Shown one piece after another: positions 9,551 through 22,326 of a DNA stretch of 64,000 nt (the stretch's first letter is position 1; each line of letters starts with the position of its first letter). The position numbers were made by a program, and so were the translations under genes. The notes beneath the pieces were generated by a model that saw nothing but the letters and a program-made list of their open reading frames with translations, was not told the origin of the DNA and made no database searches. The stretch lies in the NCBI RefSeq assembly GCF_014158035.1, contig NZ_JACFXW010000001.1, positions 4,194,001 to 4,258,000 of the forward strand. Reading direction: 5' to 3'. The DNA is from Rhizobium sp. G21 (GTDB lineage Bacteria > Pseudomonadota > Alphaproteobacteria > Rhizobiales > Rhizobiaceae).

Positions 9551-9774
9551 ATGACACTCAACCAACACAGCATGATCACGCCGGCGGACTATCCCCAACT
9601 GGCGGCCCTGATCTGGAACGGCGACCCCCTCGCGCGCTGCCGGCGAGGGAGGTTTTTTCTCTCTATGAAAGGAATTGGCGGTTTGTGGATCATGAACAGC
9701 TGAGCCGGCCGGAAGCGGATCTGATTGCCCAACTCGCTCGTCTGTTCGGGCGGGGCGTACTGCTGGTCTCTTAA
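9551..9774 (+). CDS. Small conserved-type protein beside an AbiEii-like gene (frame break near 9627)
   Basis: The frame starting at ATG 9551 reads MTLNQHSMITPADYPQLAAL then IWNGDP. After the C-run at 9625-9629 the sensible reading continues one frame back: RALPAREVFSLYERNWRFVD, then a helix ending GRGVLLVS with stop at 9772-9774. One missing C would restore a product of about 74 residues. I recall small proteins with an ALYERNWRFVD-like core beside AbiEii-type nucleotidyltransferases, but no function is established for them that I can name. It probably forms a two-gene unit with the next gene. An antitoxin role is only an inference from position. Confidence 0.55.
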
Positions 9775-9798
9775 CTCTCGAAAGAATCGGTTTGGTCC

Positions 9799-10516
9799 AT
9801 GCTGAGACATTTCAACCGGCCGGAGCATGAAACAATTGCGAAACTGCTCCGGAATATGGATCAGGGCTTTTTCTCGATAGCCGCTGCTGGTTTGGTGGAG
9901 GCACGGCAATCGTCATGACGCATGGCGAATACCGGGTTTCGCTGGATGTCGATTTCCTGTGCTCCGACATGCAGGGCTATAGAGCGTTGCGCGGCATAGC
10001 CGTCGAGCATGGCGTCGAAGGGCTATTTGGAGCTGACGTCGAACCCTTGCGCGAAGTTCGTGCGGATCAATATGGAATTCGCGCCGCGGTGAAATTCAAT
10101 GATCAGGCCATAAAGATCGAGATCGTTCGGGAAGGACGCATATCGCTCGATGGCGCTCTGGACGCCGAGCTGGGCGCGCCGCTGCTGTCGAGACCCGATA
10201 TGTTTGCCGAAAAGCTCCTCGCCAATGCCGATCGCGGCCAAGATCCGTCGATCGGTTATCGCGACGCGATCGACCTTGGGATGCTCCTGGCGGACGACGG
10301 CGCTTTTCCTGCGGTCGCCATAGCAAAGGCGGAGTCCGCTTATGGAGTCGATATCGAACGAAAGATGCGCTGGGTGGCGAGAAAACTGTCGGATGAAGCG
10401 GAACTGAAACGCGCCGCAGAGCGGCTGATGATGGGTGAGGATCTGGCAAAGCTCGCGATGGAACGGGTGTCGCGGGCCATTGCTAATGCATGGCCAACCT
10501 CTCAGGGGACTTTCTG

Positions 10517-10517
<1 letters not shown>
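9799..10517 (+). CDS. Nucleotidyltransferase, AbiEii/AbiGii toxin-like (frame break near 9885)
   Basis: The frame from ATG 9799 reads MLRHFNRPEHETIAKLLRNM then DQGFFSIA. From about 9881 the next frame continues CWFGGGTAIVMTHGEYRVSL then DVDFLCSD. The GGT...S.DVDF pattern is the nucleotidyltransferase core of the AbiEii family. One lost base (GCC GC- TGC TGG) rejoins the two parts into about 239 residues. The mid-region LLSRPDMFAEKLLANADRG and the YRDAIDLGML segment also fit the family. Its stop codon overlaps the cobN start (TGATG at 10515-10519). Members of this family are toxins of type IV-like systems or uncharacterised transferases. Whether this one is active depends on whether the frame break is real. 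Confidence 0.65.
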
Positions 10518-14668
<4,151 letters not shown>

Positions 14669-14753
14669 GATATTGAGGCCACCGCTACCAGAGAACACCT
14701 GCGGCACATGAACGACATTCGACAACGCCCGATGCCAGTGAAAGAAAATACAT

Positions 14754-15401
14754 ATGACTGAAACGCCATCAGAGACTTCCTCCGAAATTACCGCTCCCCA
14801 AGACGACGCCCGCCATGCCGAAAAAATGGCCAAGAAGAAGGCGGCGCGCGACAAGATCATGGCCGCCAAGAGCGGCGAGAAGGGACTGATCATCGTCAAC
14901 ACCGGCAAAGGCAAAGGCAAGTCGACCGCCGGTTTCGGGATGATCTTCCGCCACATTGCCCACAAGATGCCCTGCGCGGTCATCCAGTTCATCAAGGGCG
15001 CCTGGGCGACCGGCGAACGCGACCTGATCGAGGCGCATTTCTCCGACATCTGCGAATTCCACACCATGGGCGAAGGCTTCACCTGGGAAACCCAGGACCG
15101 CGCCCGCGACGTGGCGCATGCGCAGAGGGCCTGGGCGAAGGCCAAGGAGCTGATTTCCTCGGGCGAGAAATCCATGGTGCTGCTCGACGAGATCAACATC
15201 GCCATCCGCTACGACTATATCGACATCGCCGAGGTGGTGGAGTTCCTCACCAACGAAAAGCCGCCGATGTGCCATGTCGTGCTGACCGGCCGCAACGCCA
15301 AGGACGAGTTGATCGAGATCGCCGATCTCGTCACCGAGATGGAGCTGATCAAGCATCCGTTCCGCTCGGGCATCAAGGGGCAGCAGGGCGTGGAGTTCTG
15401 A
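14754..15401 (+). CDS. cobO: Cob(I)yrinic acid a,c-diamide adenosyltransferase CobO
   Basis: CobO (BtuR/CobA type) transfers the adenosyl group of ATP to the reduced cobalt of the corrin. The 215-residue protein has a charged N-terminal extension (to about residue 40) and then the diagnostic P-loop VNTGKGKGKSTAGFG. It is followed by HKMPCAVIQFIKGAWATGER, EFHTMGEGFTWETQD and the Walker B-like VLLDEINIAI. All of these fit the BtuR/CobO family. It lies about 85 bases after cobN, the classic cobW-cobN-cobO order, and is probably co-transcribed with cobN. Confidence 0.95.
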   Translation: MTETPSETSSEITAPQDDARHAEKMAKKKAARDKIMAAKSGEKGLIIVNTGKGKGKSTAGFGMIFRHIAHKMPCAVIQFIKGAWATGERDLIEAHFSDICEFHTMGEGFTWETQDRARDVAHAQRAWAKAKELISSGEKSMVLLDEINIAIRYDYIDIAEVVEFLTNEKPPMCHVVLTGRNAKDELIEIADLVTEMELIKHPFRSGIKGQQGVEF

Positions 15402-15450
15402 CGGTTGTCCGCAGGCCGGCCGGCGCGGGACGCCGAAGCCGTCCCGGTCG

Positions 15451-16245
15451 TTACAACCCCAGCCAAACCCTCACGGGATTGGCGGGGTCGGACAGGAGTT
15501 TCACCGCCAGCGCGATACAGGTGACGACGAGCAGCGGCTTGATGATTTTCGCGCCGTTCTTCATGGCGAGTTTCGAGCCGACCTGAGCGCCGAGAAACTG
15601 GCCGGCGCCCATCACCAGTCCCGTCTTCCAGGAAATGACGCCGGAGATGGTGAAGACGAGGAAGGCGCCGATATTGGAGGCGAAGTTCAGCATCTTCGTA
15701 TGCGCGGTCGCCTTCAGCAAGCCGAAACCGGCCAGCGTCACGAAGGCCAGCATGAAGAAGGATCCAGTGCCGGGGCCGAACACGCCGTCATAGAAACCGA
15801 TCAGCGGCACGATGGCGAGGCCGAACAGGAAGGGCGTGATGCGGCTGTGACGATCCTTGTCGCTGATCCTCGGCTTGAAACCGAAATAGAGGGCGATGGC
15901 GATCAGCAACACGGGCATCAGCGCCTTGAGCACATCGCCCGGAATGAAGGTGGTGAGCACGGCGCCGAGCGCCGCCCCCAGCGCGGACATCAGCGCCATC
16001 GGCAATTGCGTCTTCAGTTCGACATGTCCGCCGCGCGCATAAGCCAAAGTCGCCGAACCCGAGCCGAACAGCGATTGCAGCTTGTTGGTGCCGAGCGTCT
16101 CGATCGGCGGAAATCCGGCGATCAACATCGCAGGCACGGTGATCATGCCGCCGCCGCCGGCGATGGCGTCGATGAAGCCTGCGAGGAAGGCTGCGGCGAA
16201 GAGGAAGGCGAGAAGGGCAAGCGTGATTTCGGGCAAAGCGGACAT
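15451..16245 (-). CDS. Sulfite exporter TauE/SafE (TSUP) family membrane protein
   Basis: This 264-residue integral membrane protein belongs to the TSUP (DUF81) family of small-anion or organosulfur carriers. Glycine-rich LAGFIDAIAGGGGMITVPAM near the N-terminus and the second half-repeat GFYDGVFGPGTGSFFMLAFV are family signatures. Eight or so hydrophobic helices are visible. I start it at ATG 16245 (MSALPEITLALLAFLF). An upstream GTG at 16299 is in frame but adds residues without family features. It is transcribed toward cobO (convergent). Its substrate cannot be told, and no cobalamin link is evident beyond location. Confidence 0.88.
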   Translation of the reverse strand: MSALPEITLALLAFLFAAAFLAGFIDAIAGGGGMITVPAMLIAGFPPIETLGTNKLQSLFGSGSATLAYARGGHVELKTQLPMALMSALGAALGAVLTTFIPGDVLKALMPVLLIAIALYFGFKPRISDKDRHSRITPFLFGLAIVPLIGFYDGVFGPGTGSFFMLAFVTLAGFGLLKATAHTKMLNFASNIGAFLVFTISGVISWKTGLVMGAGQFLGAQVGSKLAMKNGAKIIKPLLVVTCIALAVKLLSDPANPVRVWLGL

Positions 16246-16387
16246 CCTGTGACAGGTCGACCCATGCCACCCGCGTCGATCCGTTTCAAGCGCGTTCACC
16301 CTGACTGAGGAGGAAACCGGCTTTCTCTTGACCCCGCCGCCTGACCGGTGTCAAAAGCGCCACACTGGAATAGGAAAGACTATCTGA

Positions 16388-17320
16388 ATGAAGGCCAGGA
16401 TCATCCTGCATTGCGGGGCGCCCAAGACGGGATCCACGAGTTTCCAGCACCTGCTCTACGCCAACCGGCCGCTGCTTCTGGAAAAGGGATTCTATTGTCC
16501 CGCCGTGTCGCGCAAGAAGCGGGTCAGGGACGACGTCCGCATCCTGCTCGGCGAAATGTCGAAGCCGGAAAACGACAATCAGGCCTATCGCTTTCATATC
16601 GGCGAAGTGATCGAAAAGATCCGCGCCGAGACCGGCTGCCATACGCTGATCATCTCCAACGAGAACCTGCTCGGCAAACCCTTTATGGGGCCGAGGCGGA
16701 AATTCTATGAAAGCGCCGAGGAGCGGGCCGAGCGGCTGCATCTGGCGCTGCAGGATTACGATGTCGACGTGCGTTTCGTGATCCGCGACTACGCGGGCTT
16801 CCTGCCGTCCTGGTATGTGCAACAGGTGCGCATGGGCAGCGCCATGCGATTTTCGGATTTCCTGCACGGCTATGATTTCAAGGGCATGAACTGGGCGGCG
16901 CCCGTTTCCGCGCTGCGCCGGCATTTCGAACCGGGCCGCGTCGGAATCTACGATCATGCCGACATGATCGCCGATCCGATCGGCTTTCTCCGGGCGATGT
17001 TTCCGGATGTGATGGCGGCGCTCGGCGACAGAGGCCGCGAATTGCCCAACAAGAACATCTCCATCGGCGCCGGCATGGTGGAACGCTATCGGCGCTGGAG
17101 CGAAATCGCCACGCGCATTTCGCCGAGCCCGCGCTGGCGGGCGCGCATTCACCAGATCGGGCGGCGCTATGGGCTGCTGCCTCTCGAACGCTTCTCCCGT
17201 TCGCCGAAGCTGGTCATGCCCGACGACATGGCCAAGGCGCTGAGGGCGCGCTATCAGGCTGATCGCGACGCGTTGCGGCCGCAGCGGGTGCCGCCTGTAT
17301 CGCCTGGGGCATCGGCCTGA
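16388..17320 (+). CDS. Sulfotransferase-like protein
   Basis: The 310-residue product begins MKARIILHCGAPKTGSTSFQ, which matches the 5'-phosphosulfate-binding loop (PKTGSTS) of PAPS-dependent sulfotransferases. The central VRFVIRDYAGFLPSWYVQQV plays the part of the 3'-phosphate-binding strand (R..D/R). No signal peptide or membrane segment is seen. AGGAAAG lies about 10 bases before the ATG. Its stop is 1 base before the cobE start, so the two are likely translated together, although a sulfotransferase has no known role in corrin synthesis. Similar proteins usually sit in surface polysaccharide loci. The acceptor is unknown. Confidence 0.75.
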   Translation: MKARIILHCGAPKTGSTSFQHLLYANRPLLLEKGFYCPAVSRKKRVRDDVRILLGEMSKPENDNQAYRFHIGEVIEKIRAETGCHTLIISNENLLGKPFMGPRRKFYESAEERAERLHLALQDYDVDVRFVIRDYAGFLPSWYVQQVRMGSAMRFSDFLHGYDFKGMNWAAPVSALRRHFEPGRVGIYDHADMIADPIGFLRAMFPDVMAALGDRGRELPNKNISIGAGMVERYRRWSEIATRISPSPRWRARIHQIGRRYGLLPLERFSRSPKLVMPDDMAKALRARYQADRDALRPQRVPPVSPGASA

Positions 17321-17321
17321 C

Positions 17322-17711
17322 ATGGCGGCGCGGCTCTGGCTCGGTTTCGGCCTGTCGGAAGCCGCTCTCGCGGAGGACGCCGCCGGCGCTATCACCCAAC
17401 TCCTCGATGGTATGGGTCTAACGCCGGCCCAAATCGCAGGCGCCGCAACCATTGATCGGCGGGCCGGGCACCCTGCCGTCGGTCGCGTCGAGGCATTGTT
17501 TGGCTATGCCGTGACGTTGTTGCCGGCCGAACGGCTGGAGCGGGAGACGTCGCGGCTCAGAAATCCTTCCGAAGCGATTTACCGGCTGATGGGCTGTCAT
17601 GGCGTCGCAGAAGCGGCGGCCCTGGCTCAGGCCGGCGAAACCGGGGGCCTTCTGGTCGAAAAGCGGCTGGTGCGCCGGGTGACGTTGGCGATCGCGCAGT
17701 CTTTTGACTGA
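17322..17711 (+). CDS. cobE: Cobalamin biosynthesis protein CobE (CbiG C-terminal-like)
   Basis: This 129-residue protein matches the CbiG_C/CobE family. Its WLGFGLSEAAL start, the central AAQIAG/ATIDRRAGHPAVG region, LLPAERLERE, and the terminal GCHGVAEAAALAQAGETGGL then KRLVRRVTLAIAQ follow the family pattern (a variant of G..SVAEAAAL). CobE is a small aerobic-pathway protein of poorly defined role. It is proposed to handle intermediates near the CobM/CobH steps. It begins 1 base after the sulfotransferase-like gene. The length agrees with known CobE proteins (about 120-140 residues). Confidence 0.85.
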   Translation: MAARLWLGFGLSEAALAEDAAGAITQLLDGMGLTPAQIAGAATIDRRAGHPAVGRVEALFGYAVTLLPAERLERETSRLRNPSEAIYRLMGCHGVAEAAALAQAGETGGLLVEKRLVRRVTLAIAQSFD

Positions 17712-17788
17712 TTGGTAAAAAATGCTGGCGTTTTGCCCCGCCCTTTGCCAATGCTCGCCTCGTCCACACTGAAAGAAAGAGGCGAGCC

Positions 17789-18739
17789 ATGCATAAGGTG
17801 ATTTTCGATACGGATCCGGGCGTCGACGACGCGATGGCGCTGCTCTTCCTGGAGCGGCATCCCGACATCGATTTGATCGGCGTGACCACCACTTTCGGCA
17901 ACGCTTCGATCGAAACCACCACCCGCAACGCCCTTTATCTCAAGCGCGAATGGAATATCGTCGCGCCGGTGGCAAAGGGGTCTGGCGTCAAATATATGCC
18001 GGGCGAAGAGGTTCATCCCTATCCCAAGCATATCCATGGCGACGACGGGCTCGGCAATATCGGCGTTCCCGACGTCACGGACGTTCCGCTTGACCCGCGC
18101 CCGGCCGACGATTTCATTATCGAGACGATCAAGGCGCATCCCGGCGAAGTGACGCTGGTGGCGGTGGGACGCATGACCAATCTCGCCAATGCGCTGAAGA
18201 AGGCGCCGGAAATCGCCGGCCTCGTCAAGGAGGTGGTGATCATGGGCGGCGCGCTCGACGTGCCGGGCAATATCACGCCGGCCGCCGAGGCCAATATCCA
18301 CGGCGACGCCGCCGCCGCCGACGCCGTGATGATCGCGCCGTGGGATGTCGTGCTCGTGCCGCTCGACGTGACGTTGAAGATGGTGATGAGCCGCAGCCAA
18401 CTCGGCGACCTCGCCAGCCAGGGCGACGACGCCGTAAAGCTGCTCGATCGTCTCAGCCAGTTCTATATCGATTTCTACGACGGCCACTTCAAGGATTCGA
18501 TGGTGGTGCACGACACCTGCGCCTGCCTCTATGTCGTGGCGCCTGAATTGTTCGCCACCCGCTCCGGCGTCGTCCGCGTTTTCACCGAAGGTCTCGGCGA
18601 AGGCAAGACCATGCAGAAACCCGACGGCATGGGCTTTGGCCCGAGCGCCTGGGACGGCCAGAAGAGTCAGCTCGGCTGCGTCGGCATCGATGCGGTGACC
18701 GCAATGAAACTGGTCTGCGAGACGCTGGTTCGGGGGTAG
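17789..18739 (+). CDS. Inosine/uridine-preferring nucleoside hydrolase
   Basis: This 316-residue enzyme hydrolyses the N-glycosidic bond of ribonucleosides. The calcium-binding signature FDTDPGVDDAMALLF stands at residues 6-20 with D7, D9, D13 and D14. VTTTFGNASIETTTRNAL and the second metal/substrate segment VVIMGGALDVPGNITPAAEANIH (residues about 150-172) are family-typical. The C-terminal HDTCACLYVVAPEL contributes the last metal-ligand Asp. AAGAAAGAGG lies about 7 bases upstream of the ATG. It has its own gap upstream, so it is probably a separate transcription unit within the cobalamin region and functionally unrelated. Confidence 0.93.
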   Translation: MHKVIFDTDPGVDDAMALLFLERHPDIDLIGVTTTFGNASIETTTRNALYLKREWNIVAPVAKGSGVKYMPGEEVHPYPKHIHGDDGLGNIGVPDVTDVPLDPRPADDFIIETIKAHPGEVTLVAVGRMTNLANALKKAPEIAGLVKEVVIMGGALDVPGNITPAAEANIHGDAAAADAVMIAPWDVVLVPLDVTLKMVMSRSQLGDLASQGDDAVKLLDRLSQFYIDFYDGHFKDSMVVHDTCACLYVVAPELFATRSGVVRVFTEGLGEGKTMQKPDGMGFGPSAWDGQKSQLGCVGIDAVTAMKLVCETLVRG

Positions 18740-18798
18740 TGCAGGGGGCGGCGAAGACGCTTATAGCCGCCGCCTTTCCTTTTCGTGGCGTGCTCTGC

Positions 18799-18922
18799 CC
18801 CTCATCCCCTGCCGGGACCTTCTCCCCGCATCGCGGGGAGAAGGAAGATGCCGCGCCGACATCTCCACAATCGCCCTTCTCCCCGCGATGCGGGGAGAAG
18901 GTGGCGGCAGCCGGATGAGGGG
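18799..18922. repeat. Palindromic mosaic element, type B copy 1
   Basis: The element begins CCCCTCATCCCCTGCCGGGA and ends GGCGGCAGCCGGATGAGGGG. Inside it carries two GC-rich hairpins of the form CCTTCTCCCCGC..GCGGGGAGAAGG. It lies in the gap after the nucleoside hydrolase gene, in inverted orientation relative to the copies at 51751 and 57647. Its outer arms are unrelated to the type A copies in cobN. Confidence 0.8.
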
Positions 18923-19182
18923 CTGCGTACAACGCGCGCTAAAGCCATATTAATCAGCAGTTTACCCGAGTTTCCTTTCGTTTGGATTCACCCTCCTTCC
19001 ACTCCGCCCAAAAACACCACGCCTCATCCTGTTGCGTGAACGACGAAATGACTGTCGCAAAGGGGCTAGGCGGCGCGGGCGCGAACGCGCTAGGGTGGAG
19101 AGATATGCGGGCGCGGCCCATGTGACGGTTCAATGACGGCGGCTCGATTGCAAATGGCGTCGAGGCGATCTAGGAAGCAGGG
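18923..19182. other. Gap between repeat element and cobA
   Basis: No coding frame with family features is visible. The region probably contains the promoter of cobA-cobB-cobC-cobD. I see no B12 box here. GGAAGCAGGG just before the cobA ATG serves as ribosome binding site. Confidence 0.4.
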
Positions 19183-20024
19183 ATGGACGAACTCTTTTCG
19201 CATTTGCCGGCGTTCCTGCCCGGAACCGTCTGGCTCACGGGCGCCGGACCCGGCGATCCCGGCCTGCTGACGTTGCTCGCCGTCAAGGCGCTGCGCGAGG
19301 CCGATGTCATCGTCTATGACGCGCTGGTGGATGATTCCTGCCTGAAATTCGCCCATGCCGGCGCCGAACTCGAATATGCCGGTAAACGCGGCGGCAAACC
19401 CTCGGCCAAACAGCGCGATATTTCTCTGCGGCTCGTCGATCTCGCCAAGCAGGGCAAGCGGGTGCTGCGCTTGAAAGGCGGCGATCCCTTCGTGTTCGGC
19501 CGCGCGGCGGCGAAGAGGCGCTGACGCTCGTGGATCACGGCGTTGATTTTCGGATCGTGCCGGGCGTGACTGCGGGTATCGGCGGTTTGGCCTATGCCGG
19601 CATTCCCGTGACCCATCGCGAAGTCAACCACACCGTCACCTTCCTGACCGGTCATGATTCCTCGGGCATCATTCCAGATAGAATCGACTGGGAGGCGGTC
19701 GGGCGCGGCTCGCCCGTCATCGTCATGTATATGGCGATGAAGCATATGGCCGAGATCGCCCGAAAGCTGATCGCCGCCGGCCGCAAGCCGCTGGAACCCT
19801 TGGCGATCGTCTGCAACGCCGCCACCGCCCAGCAGACCGTGTATGAAACCACGCTCGCCAATGCCGATGGCGTCATCAAGGCCAATGGTATCGAACCGCC
19901 GGCTATCATCGTCCTGGGCGAAGTCGTGCGCCTGCGCGGCGGGCTGGACTGGCTGGGCGCGCTGGCCGGACGCAGGCTCGTCGGCGATCCGCTCGGCCCT
20001 GTCGGTTTGAAAGATCCAGCATGA
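19183..20024 (+). CDS. cobA: Uroporphyrinogen-III C-methyltransferase CobA (frame break near 19507)
   Basis: CobA (SUMT) uses S-adenosylmethionine to methylate uroporphyrinogen III at C-2 and C-7, committing it to corrin synthesis. It shows [20 protein letters not shown] (the SAM-binding P-loop-like GxGPGD) and [10 protein letters not shown], then [12 protein letters not shown] at about residue 103. There the frame changes: GR[AG][14 protein letters not shown] continues from the next frame, then [20 protein letters not shown]. One G missing in 19504-19510 explains the break and gives 280 residues, the usual length. Its TGA overlaps the cobB ATG (ATGA at 20021-20024). Confidence 0.88.
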
Positions 20025-21303
20025 GTGGATTGCTGATCGCGGCGCCGTCGTCGGGATCGGGCAAGACGACGATCACCTTCGGCCTGCTCCGGGCGCTGAA
20101 GCGTCGCGGCGTCACCGTCAATGCCGGCAAGGCCGGTCCCGACTACATCGACCCGCGTTCCACGCCATCGCGTCGGGCGGTCCTTGCGTGAATTTCGATC
20201 CCTGGGCGATGCGGCCGCAGTTGCTTCGTCGACAAGCGGCGTCGGGACCGCTGATCATCGAAGCGATGATGGGCCTGTTCGACAGCGCCGCCGACGGGGT
20301 CGGCTCGCCCGCCCATCTCGCCAAACTGCTGGGACTGAATGTGGTGTTCGTGGTCGACTGCGGACGCATGTCGCAATCGGTCGGGGCGCTGGTGCGTGGT
20401 TACGCGACGCATGACCCGGACGTCAGAATTTCCGGCCTGATCCTCAACCGGGTCGGCAGTCCTCGACATGAGAGACTCCTGCGCAACGGGCTCGCGGGGC
20501 TCGACATCCCCATTCTCGGCGTCATGCCGTCCGACAAGAGGCTCAGTCTGCCGGAGCGGCATCTCGGCCTGGTGCAGGCCGGCGAAATCGGCGAAATCGA
20601 CGCCTTCATGGACTATGCCGCCGAACGCGTCGCCGAGCGGATCGATGTGGACGCGCTGCTGAGGCTCGCCGCGCGGCCGACAATGGCGTCCGAGACGGTC
20701 GTCTGCCGCATCCCGCCGCTCGGACAGCGCATTGCGGTGGCGCGGGACGAGGCCTTCGCATTTTCCTATCCGCATCTTCTCGACGGCTGGCGAGCGCAAG
20801 GCGCGGAGATCAGGGTCTTCTCGCCGCTTGCAGACGAGGCGCCGGGCAAGGACGCCGACGCCGTCTATCTGCCCGGCGGCTATCCCGAACTGCATGCGGG
20901 ACGGCTGGCGGACGCCTCGCGCTTCAAAGTCGGCACGGCCGCGCGTGCGGCGGCGGGCGCGGTGATCTATGGCGAGTGCGGCGGTTATATGGCCTTGGGA
21001 GATGGATTGATCGACGCCGAGGGGCGCCGGCACGAGATGCTCGGCCTGCTGCCGCTGGTCACCACCTTTGCGGAGCGCAAGCGGCATCTCGGCTATCGGC
21101 GGGCGATTGCGCTGGCAGGCCCTTTTGCGGGCGTGCGCTTCAACGCCCATGAATTTCATTATTCGAAGGCCGCGCACGAGGGCGAGGCCGACAGGCTGTT
21201 TGCGGTGAGCGACGCCGAAGGCACCGATCTCGGCGCGGTCGGGCTGGCGCGGGGCAATGTTTCCGGCTCCTATATGCATCTCATCGATCTCGGGAGCGGT
21301 TGA
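20021..21303 (+). CDS. cobB: Cobyrinate (hydrogenobyrinate) a,c-diamide synthase CobB (frame break near 20156)
   Basis: CobB amidates the a and c carboxyls of hydrogenobyrinic acid using glutamine and ATP. It begins [20 protein letters not shown] with a P-loop. KAGPDYIDP at about residue 40 is followed by a frame change: one base lost within 20154-20158 restores [16 protein letters not shown]. The rest runs through [29 protein letters not shown], and [12 protein letters not shown] to the glutaminase domain with the nucleophile in [14 protein letters not shown] and [10 protein letters not shown]. Corrected length is about 427 residues, as expected. The start overlaps cobA by 4 bases, and cobC follows after 3 bases. 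Confidence 0.88.
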
Positions 21304-21306
21304 GCC

Positions 21307-22326
21307 ATGGCGCGCATTCTGCATGGCGGCGCCATCGCGGCGGCGGCGCGGGTCTATGGCGGCGATCCCTGCGACTGGCTCGATCTCTCGACGGGTATCA
21401 ACCCCAACCCGCCAGACATCCCAGGGATTCCGACCCGGGTCTGGAACCGGTTGCCGGATGCGGACCTGATCGACCGGGCGCGAGCGGCGGCGCGCGCCTG
21501 GTATCTGCGCGGCGTCGACGCGGATAGCGACGAGGCCGGCTTGCCGCTCGCCGTTCCGGGCACGCAGGCGCTGATCCAGATCCTGCCGCGTCTCGCGCCG
21601 GCCGGGCGTCCGATCGCCATTCTCTCGCCGACCTATGGCGAATATGGGCTGTGCTTCCGCCGCGCCGGCTTCGCGGTCGAGGCGATCGCCGACTTGGCGG
21701 AGCTGCGGCCCGAGCACGGGTTGGCGATCGTCGTCAATCCCAACAATCCTACCGGTCGTCTCCATGACGCCGGCGAACTTCGGGATCTGGCGCGCCGGCT
21801 CGAAGGGCAGGGGGCGCGGCTGCATGTCGACGAAGCCTTCGGCGACTCCTGTCCGAAGGCGACGCTCGCGGGCTTCGCGCCGAAGACGCGCAATGTCACT
21901 GTCAGTCGATCGTTTGGAAAGTTCTTCGGGCTGGCGGGGGTTAGGCTCGGCTTCGTGTTCGCCCATCCCGATACGCTTGAATTCGTCGAAGCCGAGCTCG
22001 GCCCCTGGGCGGTGTCCGGCCCGGCCCTGCATCTCGCCGCTCAGCTGATGGCGGGCGATGGCGGCGCCGTGGCGGAGGCGATTGAACAACGTTCGGCGGC
22101 GTTGTCGGCGGTTCTCGATGACGCAGGCCTCGGCCGCGTCGGCGGCACGGATCTGTTCCAGACCGTTATCCACGAAAATGCGTCCGCTCTCTTTGAACAT
22201 CTCGCCCGGTCTCATATATTGGTCCGCAAGTTCGACTACGCCGCCGACTGGCTGCGGATCGGACTTGCGCCGGATGAGGAAGGGGACCGGAGGCTGGCCA
22301 AGGCGCTCGCCTCCTTCGAGGGATAG
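21307..22326 (+). CDS. cobC: Threonine-phosphate decarboxylase CobC
   Basis: This 339-residue PLP-dependent fold type I enzyme (CobD in Salmonella) makes the aminopropanol-phosphate arm of the nucleotide loop. It starts MARILHGGAIAAAARVYGGD with LDLSTGINPNPPDIP, a hallmark of this group. VVNPNNPTGRLHD is the aminotransferase NPNNPTG motif, and LHVDEAFGDSCP carries the Asp that contacts PLP. VSRSFGKFFGLAGVRLGF contains the Schiff-base Lys. It sits between cobB (3 bases) and cobD (0 bases), so all are one operon. Confidence 0.93.
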   Translation: MARILHGGAIAAAARVYGGDPCDWLDLSTGINPNPPDIPGIPTRVWNRLPDADLIDRARAAARAWYLRGVDADSDEAGLPLAVPGTQALIQILPRLAPAGRPIAILSPTYGEYGLCFRRAGFAVEAIADLAELRPEHGLAIVVNPNNPTGRLHDAGELRDLARRLEGQGARLHVDEAFGDSCPKATLAGFAPKTRNVTVSRSFGKFFGLAGVRLGFVFAHPDTLEFVEAELGPWAVSGPALHLAAQLMAGDGGAVAEAIEQRSAALSAVLDDAGLGRVGGTDLFQTVIHENASALFEHLARSHILVRKFDYAADWLRIGLAPDEEGDRRLAKALASFEG

